Part shown: in pieces, positions 22,185-31,989 of the stretch | Layout: each line of letters opens with the position of its first letter | Position numbering within the stretch: the stretch's first letter is position 1 | Assembly: GCA_015680685.1 (NCBI GenBank) | Contig: MNCI01015029.1 | Location: 194,741 to 258,740 of the forward strand | Origin: Gnetum montanum | Lineage: Eukaryota > Streptophyta > Gnetopsida > Gnetales > Gnetaceae | DNA: 64,000 nt | Direction: 5' to 3' | Program-made: the position numbers and the translations under genes | The notes under the pieces: generated by a model | Seen by the model: the letters and a program-made list of their open reading frames with translations, nothing else | What the model was told of the DNA's origin: nothing | Database searches by the model: none

Positions 22185-22690
22185 GGTCCAAAAAGACCTT
22201 TAACTAGCAATCTCAACAATCGCAACATGATCGGTCCGAAAAGACCTTAAACTAGCCATCCTAGCATAGTTGCACCTCTAACAGTTCGAAAAGACCCTAA
22301 ACTAGTAGTCTCAACCTGTTACATTCACAGTCCACAATTCCACATTCTTACACATGAAATTTTGCATCTTCTCACAATTTCGTGTCTTCACATTGGCAAT
22401 GTTACAATTTCTAGCAGTTTGTGTGTTCATGACAACCGTTCACATTTTCACCTTCACAGTGTTGCATTTCTAATACCCGCCATTTCTTGTTTCCCATACT
22501 ATCATTCTGCATGTTACAACCTAGCAATCTGAAATGACACTAAACTAGCAGCTTGGCATTTGCATATTAATAGTTTCATAGCTTCACACTTTGCATAGGA
22601 ATTTTTACATCTTTAACGGTTCTGCACTCTCATGCCTTGGCAGTCTACCATGACCTTAAACTGGTAAACATTTCAATCTTTACATTGTCA
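22185..22690 (+). repeat. motif block 2 before pol: GACCTTAAACTAGC repeats
   Basis: Five spaced copies of a GA(C)CNTAAACTAG-like core occur at about 22,192, 22,241, 22,292, 22,530 and 22,652. Several are preceded by a GGTCC(G/A)AAAA-like lead. The sequence between them is AT-rich and shows no gene. Confidence 0.75.
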
Positions 22691-22784
22691 TGCTTTGCAA
22701 GTTGCATCTCGTCGTTACCTTGCAAATTTTTGTTATACATAATCTCTGCCAACAGATGCCTCTTAACTAGGCTTTTATCTCATG

Positions 22785-22792
22785 TTGGTAGG
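22785..22792 (+). other. conserved splice-acceptor-like site before pol
   Basis: TTGGTAG ends at 22,791, directly before the first pol-like residues. Tat-2 has the identical TTGGTAG at the matching point (58,048-58,042 on the minus strand). Ogre elements are known to splice between the protease and RT regions, so this may be the 3' end of such an intron. Confidence 0.4.
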
Positions 22793-25700
22793 TCAAGCAA
22801 GAGATGGAAATCCATCATGACCTCTCCACGTCCTTAACATTAGTAGGTCCATAGGGCAAACTCGCAAGATAGTTGAACCCAAACATGATCGACTAGGGGT
22901 CGACCATAGCTAGCACCATAGTAGCCTTAGAAGCATCCCTACACTAGCCCAAGCATCCAGTCAAAGGCCTAGACTTAGAGGATAGGGATGTGATCGAGGA
23001 CCCTCTCTTCTAGATGCCTGTAACCACGTCTAAGGGGGAGATAAAAACATTAAAACTTAGTTCCTTCCTAGACACACAAACACACAACAGCGTAGCCAAG
23101 ATTCTGCAGGACAACATCAATGCCTTTGCATGGTTGTACAATGACATGCGAGGTCTAGATCTATGGCTGATTTAGCACAACATTGTCCTAGCCCCGTGCA
23201 TGAAGGCAGTCAAGCAAAACAGTAGCAAAGTTAAGCAAAAAATCGCACTATCCGTGAGGGATGAAATCACCAAGCTATACCAAGCCGGTTTCATCTACAT
23301 GGTTGACTACTTAGAGTGGGTGTCCCACATCATTGTGGTTTCAAAGAAAATGAGAGGAATACAAATCTGTATAGACTTCCGAAACTTAAACAAGGCAACG
23401 ATCAAGGACAACTTTTCACTTCCAAGCATCGATCAGCTCATCGACACCATGGCTGGTCATGCTCTACTATCCTTCATGGATGGTTTCTTCAGATATAACC
23501 AAATCTGCATTAACCCATAGCACCAACTATCAACAACCTTCATGACCCCATGGGGCACCTTCTGCTACACCATGATGCCCTTTGGGCTCAAGAATGCTGG
23601 AGCAACCTACCAGCGAGCCATGACCTACATCTTCAATGACTATATCCTAGAAACATTAAATGACTACATGGATGATATAGCAATCAAGTCCAAGGAGGCA
23701 ACTAATCACCCACGTGACCTAGGAATAGTCCTCAAGTGTTGCCAAATGCATGGCTTGTGCCTCAATCCTAAGAAGTGCATCTTCAGGGTAAAAATCGGAT
23801 GCATGTTAGGGTTTGTATTATCGGAGGTTGAAATACAGGTGGACCCTAACAAAGTCAAGGCCATCATCAACCTGGCAGCTCCCACAAACCTTAAGGAGCT
23901 ACGTGGTTTGCAGGGTAGAGTATAGTTCATTCAAAGTTTCATAGCAAAGCTAATCAACAAGTTACACCCCATGCAACATCTTCTAATGAAAGGGGTTAAC
24001 TTTGAGTGGACAACCTAGTGTCAATAGGCCTTCGATGACCTAATAGAGGAGCTTTCACACCTCCCAACTGTGCATCTATCACAAAGGGACAAATCCTTCT
24101 TCATCTACCTCGCCACCTCTAACACATCTGTCATGGCACTACTATGTTAGAAGTGAGATGACAGTTCTAAGATACCAGTGTATTACTTAAGTCATGCACT
24201 AATAGTGCATGAGGCAAAATACAACGAAGTGAAGAGAAATTGCCTTACCTTAGTGTTCGCACTAAAAAAGTTCAGGCATTACCTATTTCGTAGTACAACC
24301 AACATCATTTGCAAAAGAAATATACTTTGAGCTATCACTAACAACCTATACAAAAGTAGCAGGATAGCCCGTTGGAAGGCAATAATCACGGAGTTCAATT
24401 TACACTATGTAAGTAAATTGTCAATGAAGGGTCAAGCCATATCGACCCAACTCACGACCTTGCCCGTCGATGACCAGGCCACCATAGACCCCAAATTCAT
24501 GGTCAAGCATGTTAGCAATATTGACATTGTCCCTTCGCATTTCGAGGCCACTTTGCACTTCAACAACACATTAAGCACACGAGGGGGTAGCGTCATTGCT
24601 GCCATTACATTTCTCTCTGGGGAAATCCACCCATCCGCTTATCATTTTTCATTCCCTTGCACCAAAAATGTGGCAAAGTATGAGGGGTTACTTAGAGGCC
24701 TCTTAACTACCCAAGCACTATGTATACAACACTTGGCAATCCGGGGAGATTCACAACTAGTTATGAATCAAATTACCAAGGTATATGCCTTCAAAGCTAC
24801 ATACCTGCAACCCTACTGCGACTTGGAAAAAACCCTGCTTAAGCAATTTGCAACCACAAATGTGCAACACATGCCATGTAATGAGAACACCATGGCAGAT
24901 GCCTTAGCTACCCTTGCGTTAAACATTCCATCACATTCCTTTGCAAACCTACCAACTTCGATTATTGAGTGCGTAGAGCTTATCACTCAAATGGAACACA
25001 TGGCCTCTGTTAGTGCTGCAAATACCCAGGAGTGGTATGCCAACATTAAAACTTACCTATAGCATGGCGAACCCCCAGGTGGATTGACATCTACCCAGAG
25101 AGATGCAATTCGTAAGCATGCCCGGTAATACATTCTCATGGGAAATGATGCCCTATGTTGATGTTCCTACAATGGGATATTGCTAGCATGCGTGGGTGGG
25201 GAGTAGGCACAGAAGGTAGTTAATTAAGTACATGAGGGGTTGTGCGGTTGACACATAGCACCTAGGGCTATGGCTATGAAAATCATATGCCTAGGGTACT
25301 ACTGGTCCACATGGATTGTGATTTCCTTTCAAAAGTCAAGACGTGTGACACATACCAAAGATACACAAATCTCATACACGTAGCACTTGCAGACCTACAC
25401 CCGACAGAAATCACGTGGCCCTTTTAACAATGGGAACTAGACCTCATAAGGCCTACCATGCCTAAGTCCTCCGCAGGGCATAGTTTCATTATCACCACCA
25501 CTGAGTACTTTACCAAGTAGGTAGAAGTTATCCCCTTGAGGAAGATGATGTCTCAGCAAATCTACCATTTCATCCTAGACAACATCGTAACGAGATTTGG
25601 GCTTCCAATGACCATTGTGACCAATAATGGGCCACAGTTTAGCAGTACGGAAACCCAAACCTTCTACAACAATCTAGGCATTAAACAATCATTCTCCTCC

Positions 25701-26273
25701 CCCTATTATCCACAGGAAAACGGGCAAGCAGAGGCTACAAATAATTCCATCATCAACTTGCTGAAGCGGATGCTCAACAAGAGCAAGAGATGGTGGCATG
25801 AGCAAATCCTCTACGTCCTATGGGCCTACCCAATGACATGTAGGACCGCAACAAGTAAGACTCCTTACAATCTTGTTTATGGATTTGAAGTTGTGTTGCC
25901 TCTTGAGTTGCAGGTACCTTCACTGCGGATGATCCTATCCAACGTTGTGAGCGAAGCCCAGAACAATGAGTCGCAGATCATCGACCTTGACTCAATAGAG
26001 GAGGAGCACAAATAGACACTAAGATGCATCAAGCACCACCAGAGCAAGCAATAGCAGAAGCACCATGTGGACGCACATTGATGGCCAGTGTAGAAGGGAG
26101 ACCTCATCCTCAAGGCCATCTATGAGCACTTGAGCAAATTCTCAACCAATTGGGAAGGTCCTTACGTGGTCATTAAAGCCTTCGGGAATGGAGCCTTCAA
26201 GCTGGTGGACATGGATGGCAACGAGTTCACCAACTCGATGAATCACTCGTACCTCAAGCTGTATTACGTCTGA
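22792..26273 (+). pseudogene. Tat-1 pol: RT, RNase H, second RNase H, integrase
   Basis: The domains are in order. The pre-RT region has KTLKLSSFL and INAFAWLYNDM. RT (about 23,200-23,930) has WVSHIIVVSKK, KDNFSLPSIDQLID, MTPWGTFCYTMMPFGLKN and YMDDIAIKSK, with the YxDD site intact. The first RNase H lies at about 24,050-24,350 (EAKYNEVKRNCLTLVFALKK). The extra archaeal-type RNase H spans about 24,540-24,910 (KYEGLLRGLLTTQAL, IRGDSQLVMNQI, ENTMADALATLAL). Integrase spans about 25,080-26,000: WELDLI, VTNNGPQFSST (usual Asp is Asn) and PQENGQAEATN. The tail is WEGPYVVIKAFGNGAFKLVD, ending LKLYYV at the TGA at 26,271. At least ten stops interrupt it, mostly TAG. Start set at the splice-like site; no ATG is evident. 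Confidence 0.92.
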
Positions 26274-26284
26274 AGCACGATGGC

Positions 26285-26560
26285 AACCACCACCATTTGC
26301 TATGATGTTAAACTGGCAACAACACTGAGCAGCGTCCATGATGATGTTAAACTAATGACAATGAGCAGTGTCCATAATGATGTTAAACTAATAGCATCGA
26401 GCACCATCCACTATGACATTAAACTGGCGACAACAACAAGTAGCATCCACTATCATGTTAAACTGGCATGTATGGTCTTTCGGGACCTTAAACTAGCACA
26501 GCGGTTTGCTGGGACCTTAAACTAGCACACGGTCTACCAAGACCTTAAATTGGATTCGCC
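26285..26560 (+). repeat. motif block 3 after pol: (A/G)TTAAACTGGC repeats
   Basis: Eight copies follow the pol stop. Five read like ATG(A)TGTTAAACTGGCAACA or …AAACTAATGACA, linked by AGC(A/G)(G/T)C-type sequence and TCCA(T/C)(G/T)ATGA. Three read GGGACCTTAAACTAGCACA or a close variant. Same core as blocks 1 and 2. Confidence 0.85.
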
Positions 26561-27598
26561 TTGCATCCCTAGGATGCACCAGCACCAAATACACATTGAA
26601 CTAGTGGGCACGACGCCAACGCACAGGTGGGTCATCGTAACTCCAGAACGCAGTTCACAATGTAATAGGAATGCGGTCTGGAACATATGCGATGCTACCA
26701 CCCTTGGCATCATGCCGACCCTTTGGAGATGTCGTATGACATCATATTGGCCCTCTGGACCTACCGTCGCCACGGCCCCTTGCCCTGACGGTAGCTCCTC
26801 AGCTAGTGCATACAGCTAGAGTTCCGATAGTATTGTAGGCCAGCCACAATATTGTTATCCTCCAGCCCCCTGCTAGCGACGTTCGGCTATGTGGTAGTTG
26901 ACCCCATAGCTGGACTGGAAATGCATGCCCCTGGTAGGGATTCCAGTGCATCCGCACTCACAATGGCACCTTCGAGGCTGGTTCCTCTACGCTGACGCTA
27001 CCAAGGCCACTGTTGGCCTTTTTACTTTGGACATCGTACACCAGCAATGATGTCCAACAGCTTCAACAACGCTAGCAACGAGTAAGACCTTTGCCCTTGA
27101 GGGCACGTCTTACAACAACAGCAAATGCTACAGCGCCGTGAAGTGAGTGCCTCGACTAGCTTGACTACTATAGAGTGCAAACTCCCATGGCGTGCGTAAT
27201 GCAGCTTGTTGTCTGGGAAACACCAGTGCAAGTTCCATGACACGCGTAACACAACTCACCACATGGAACACATCTGTAGGTAGGTCGAAACCCTACACAA
27301 ATGTAATGCAACTCATCCTGGGAAAGACACCTATCCTATGGGAGGTCAGTTGAAGCAAAGGTAAAAATGCATATGACCCCCTCATGAGCACTCCGATGAG
27401 GGATTTAGCTAAACTTCACCCTTGCCCTTCTCCTGTACCTCCTTCCTCCCTGCTTCGCCTCTTCACTCCAATGCAACACTCTCAAGTGTAGTCAAGCGAC
27501 ATCTCAACACTCACCGAGTGACAACCTCAACATCTTACCTGCTGTGGTGTTTCGTATTCTTTGTCGATGTCTATCAAGCTTGTTCTCTAGATTTTGAC
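26561..27598 (+). other. Tat-1 3' untranslated region
   Basis: No frame here resembles a protein family and both strands are well supplied with stops. It lies between the motif block after pol and the polypurine tract, where a 3' UTR is expected. Confidence 0.6.
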
Positions 27599-27607
27599 AA
27601 AGAGGGG
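27599..27607 (+). other. Tat-1 polypurine tract
   Basis: AAAGAGGGG, followed by CCAA and then the LTR start TGAAACA. The identical string AAAGAGGGGCCAATGAAACA marks the 3' LTR start of Tat-2 on the minus strand at 53,035-53,016. Confidence 0.85.
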
Positions 27608-27611
27608 CCAA

Positions 27612-29248
27612 TGAAACATTCCAAAAACATGGGAGGTCATTCTCGCTTCACCAAGCATTGCAATTCGCATAGCGCTACGGTAGTTCTTCGGGAGGAGAAC
27701 GCTTTGAATTCAGGCTGGCCAGTTCGGCAAATTTTCTACTTTGGGTATGAACAGGTTCTACGGATCATCCTGCCTATCCACCTAAGTAGCTTGCCCAACC
27801 GATAGCCTGCTCAGAAATGATGCGTGGAGTTGGCAGCAGCATTCTAGATACACGAAATAGTTCTGCAAGTTTTCTAAGTCATGAAGTCTACTACACTATG
27901 CTACACCTTACTATGTAGCGTAGCAAGCTTCAAAAAACATTTGCAGAATAAAGTGCCATGCTACACTATGCTACATAGTGTAGCGTAGCATAGCAACAAC
28001 TATACAGCCAGTTTCATTACCCAACTTCAAGTCCTTCAACAATGTCCCTTTCCATCAGGAAGTGGCGGACCATGTCTACTATTACACTACGCTGAGCTAC
28101 ATGGTGTAGCGAGGCATAGTAATCCTATGGAAGAGACAGAAGGCAACCCAAAGGGCAGGACCAACAAGTTTGCAAGTCCCGCAGTGTAGAAAGCAAAGTT
28201 CGCAAATTGGCAAAGTTTTTTGCAACTAAGGCCAGTCGCTACACTACGCTATGCTACATAGCGTAGCAAGTATGTAGCATACATGTGATGAAATGTGGGA
28301 CAACATGCTACGCTACGCTAAGCATGCTACTCTACGAAGCACAGCAAAGCATGCGGGCGGTTGTACGACATCAATGAACTTCACCTAATTGAACTGTTGG
28401 CACACGTCTCCAAACACTAACGATGCAATTACGGTATGGCAGGCTCATAGTTGCGACACGGCAGACTCATAGTCACAACAGTCATGCGCATCTAACGATC
28501 ATGCTGGCACAGGCAGCACAAGCAAGTCAATGTGGGCCCAGGGCACGTGGCGTCTAAACCACCCCTTTTGCGCACCCTTGGTCCTATAAATATCCCAACG
28601 AGCAGCATTCAAAGGGTTCGAATTTTTTTTCGATTCTTAGACTTTCACTCTCTCTTGCACTCAAGCTCTCTTCTTGGCACGTTGTAACACTGAGCATTGT
28701 AAGCTTTCTATTTGACACTACAAACAGTTAGCATTCTTAGCTGGCATTTTGTTCTGTTTCCCTTCTACCACCATGGTAGATCCCCTGCATAGTTAGCTCC
28801 TAAGTTCGCGCCAACGTGCACAGTCATCCTTTCCCTACACGTCTTGATTACTCTCGGGATCTCTGCACTTCGCAATGCTATGCAATCGACCGTATCTATC
28901 TTGACAGGGCAGACTTGTAACTCCGGAGCAGTGCATTTTTCTAACTGCATTTTACTTTGTTACCTTGCAACTGCATTTTATTTTGTTTATTGCTTACCAC
29001 TGTGTTTTACATTATTTTCTGCCTTATTTACATTTGAGCATTACTTTGTGCTTTCGTTCCGTTTTCAAATTATATGTTGCAAAAGGCTATATAGACGCCG
29101 ATTAAGTCCCTGTCTGATTGACCAGACCGTTAAGGACGCTTCGTATCCGCACACACCCAACACGGCCCTCCCATGGATACAAGGTCGAAACTGTCACACC
29201 CGCCGACCCCTCGGTGTTTTACAACCATCGACATTTTCGATCGCTACA
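27612..29248 (+). repeat. Tat-1 3' LTR
   Basis: The partner of the 5' LTR starts TGAAACATT right after the polypurine tract and ends CGCTACA. It keeps the TATAAATA box at 28,585-28,592 and the palindromic GCTAC/GTAGC cluster. Confidence 0.92.
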
Positions 29249-29741
29249 CAAAGACCTCAGGCCATGTAATGGTAGCTCAAACCAGTAATGATTTGAAACT
29301 GCCATGCACATAACGTGCATGGTGTGCATGGCTGCTCACCACCTGTACACAGGTGCTTCAAAGAGTGGATGAGTAGGCAAAAATGGATTCGGCACATAGG
29401 CTTTGGCAAAACGAAACGGCACAACCCTGCATCCACCACCCACGCACAGAAAACGGCAGCACCCATCACCCACGTGGGGATAACGGCAACGACCACCATC
29501 CACGTGGGGATAACAGCAACGACCACCATCCACGTGGGATAAAGAAATGCAACGTCGGCACGGGGAAGACCACCATCAGACCACTTGTAGTTGCAACAAC
29601 GTGCAACTGTAGACACGGCAGGGAACCACGCCCAGATGTAGCTGAACAAGCAGTTGCACAGACGTGTACGCGCTGCTGCAAAAATACGCAGCAGCGGGAG
29701 AGAACTTTATCTAATATATCGGGAGAGCGAATAAAAATAAT
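29249..29741. other. spacer between Tat-1 and the tandem duplication
   Basis: The only structure I see is the 30-base minisatellite at 29,431-29,545 and a short run AACTTTATCTAATATAT near 29,703 that anticipates the start of the next repeat unit. No gene is recognised. Confidence 0.5.
29431..29545 (+). repeat. 30-base minisatellite
   Basis: About three and a half copies of a unit containing CACGTGGGGATAACGGCAAC and GACCACCATC. The two central copies differ at one base. In one plus-strand frame it would encode a 10-residue repeat HHPRGDNGND, but I see no gene around it. Confidence 0.8.
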
Positions 29742-31111
29742 GCCCAATCGTAACTTTATCTAATATATGGAAACTGTTATGGGGACGCGCAGGGAAAGAT
29801 ATTTAAAATGTCAAAAACGACCTGACCAGGTAGGCAAAATTCCCACACAGCGGGTACGCAACATTTGTGCCTTGAAATAGGTACCATGCATGCATGATTT
29901 TGGAGACTTCCTTTTGCAAGCAACCAGCGATGGCAGGCATCATTCCGACTTTCAAATGTCGGCGCCCACATGTACAGTGCTTTCAATGATTTTAAATCTT
30001 ATCGTTTTTCCTTTAGGTGTGTGTGAGCTAACGTTAATAAACTAGATATTTTAAGGGAGTCTTGGAAGTGCTTAGTAAATCAGGACATCAGCCTTTTTTA
30101 ACAAATTAGCATCTTAAATTACTAGAATCACTCTAATTAATTAACCAAGGCCCCATGTGGCTTCATGTGGTATTTTATCTGTCTATTTATGTGTCTTTAT
30201 GTGTTTTGTAACGTTCTGAGTTTTGAGCGGTGAGTGTGAAACTTTTCTAAGATAATCGTTTTGGGAATATCATCAAATTGAAGTGAAAAAATTTACTTCT
30301 GTATCAATGGATGTTACAACTTAAGTTTTCTGGAGTGGTCAGGTGAAAGAGCGATGGAAGTGACAATTAACTGTGAAAACGAACCAGGCATTTCGTTCTG
30401 CAGTAAACGAAGAGTTAACACCAAAGATTCCTTTTCATTTTACGGTTTGAAACTTTCACAAGAACACGTCGCTTCAGTGCCGCTGAGGACCGAAGAATAC
30501 GTAATTGTGATGTGTTTTGTTTTACCAGTTCATACGATGGATTCCCCCACCTAAAACTCGGTTTTCTTTCTGCCTATCCAGTCATGTTGCTATATTTTCC
30601 CCTACACGATTTGTCGGTGCTGATTATCAACCACGCTTTAACGGCTGCAAAGAAAATAATTATTCTCCAACCATGCTGCAGCAACAAAAGAAGCAACAGT
30701 AAACATAGCTTCTTAAGGCAAAGGATATAATTGTTCTTATTAGGCCATCTATGTTATGAGGCCATACATGCCCATCATTCCCCAATGGCCATGTCTCCTT
30801 TGCATGTCCATCATGTAAACCCTGAACTGCACGCCCATGGGAAAAAAATGCACATCAATCAAATGTAAACCCTGAACTGCACGCCGGTGGGAAAAAAATG
30901 CACATCAACCAAATGTAAACCCTGAACTGGCTTTGTGCCTTGGTCCCCGTAACGTTTGAAAAATTAGCATTTTTTTCTTATTTGGTGCTCTGCTATGGTC
31001 CAGTTGCTCTGTCCTGTCCCATCATTGATACTATGCTCTTATCCCATGCTCTTATCCCATAGTTGGTGCTATGGTCTAGTTGCTCTGTCCCGTCCCATTA
31101 TTGGGTACTAT
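29742..31111. repeat. tandem duplication, unit A (1.37 kb)
   Basis: The unit starts CCCAATCGTAACTTTATC and ends near CCCATTATTGGGTACTATT. Unit B begins with the same bases at about 31,113. The two copies are closely similar over their full length, with small indels. Inside are about two and a half short repeats of ATGTAAACCCTGAACTGCACG (30,798-30,918). Confidence 0.85.
30354..30554 (+). other. 66-codon open frame in unit A, function unknown
   Basis: Starts MEVTINCENEPGISFC and ends HTMDSPT. The frame and all 66 residues are the same in unit B (36,707-36,907). That may only mean the duplication is recent. I see no family resemblance, signal peptide or membrane segment. Confidence 0.25.
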
Positions 31112-31580
31112 TCCCAATCGTAACTTTATCTAATATATGAAAACTGTTATGGGGACGTGCAGGGAAAAATATTTAAAATGTCAAAAAAAGTAGGCAAAAT
31201 TTCCACACAACGGGTACGCAACATTTGTGGCTTGAAATAGGTACTATGCATGCATGATTTTGGAGACTTCCTTTTCCAACAAGTGCAACCAGCGATGGCA
31301 GGCATCATTCGGACTTTCAAATGTTGGCGCGCACATGTATAGTGCTTTCAATGATTTTAAATCTTATCGTTTTTCCTTTAGGTGTGTGAGGTAACGTTAA
31401 TAAACTAGATATTTTAAGGGAGTTTTGGAAGTGCTCAGTCAGGACATCAACCTTTTTAACAAATTAGCATCTTAAATTACTAGAATCACTCTAATTAATT
31501 AACAAAGGCCCCATGTGGCTTCATGTGGTATTTTATCTATCTATTTATGTGTCTCTTTATGTGTTTTGTAATGTTCTAAG
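31112..31580. repeat. tandem duplication, unit B, left part
   Basis: Matches 29,742-30,220 of unit A. It ends at GTTCTAAG (31,573-31,580), where the hAT transposon interrupts it; the rest of unit B resumes at 36,567. Confidence 0.85.
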
Positions 31581-31989
31581 GTATGCATCAAGAGAATCCA
31601 ATTCGTGGAAGTGAGGAATCGAGGATTCGTGATTCTGAATGTGATGGGTACGTGTGCCTCAAAAAAAAGTGGGGACGGGTTCGTAGCGGGGGACGTGATA
31701 GAGAAAATTTAAATATATTAGTTTTTCTAAGAAATTAAATCTCATATATCATAAAAAAACGTTGTAGAATATAGAACAAGTACAATGTAAATTCAAAATA
31801 TTGTTAATGCTTAAAGATTGCATAAAAGATTGCAATGAAACATTAAGTATTGAGTCTCATGTGTATTATAAAATATTTTAGCATTATCATATATATATAT
31901 ATGATAATGTTACAAAATTATCTCTTTTTAAATCACAAAAGAGTTTCTTGCCAAAGCTTAGAAATTATCACATTGTTCAAATTCTAATT

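Larger units (their letters stand above)
10939..29248 (+). mobile_element. Tat-1: full-length Tat/Ogre-like LTR retrotransposon
   Basis: Both borders are visible. The 5' LTR starts TGAAACACCCC at 10,939 and the 3' LTR starts TGAAACATTCC at 27,612. The element is flanked by CAAAT (10,934-10,938) and CAAAG (29,249-29,253), a 5-bp target duplication with one change. Internal order on the plus strand is PBS, leader repeats, gag-protease (13,130-16,964), spacer with an antisense gene (17,490-21,838), then RT-RNase H-second RNase H-integrase (22,792-26,273), 3' UTR and PPT. The extra archaeal-type RNase H marks the Tat lineage, and the great length with a split gag-pro/pol is Ogre-like. All open frames are broken by stops, so this copy cannot move on its own. 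Confidence 0.92.

Noticed and set aside
29315-29763. Several overlapping open frames of 75-130 codons around the minisatellite
   Set aside because: Open in five registers because of the GC-rich repeat; no consistent protein pattern.
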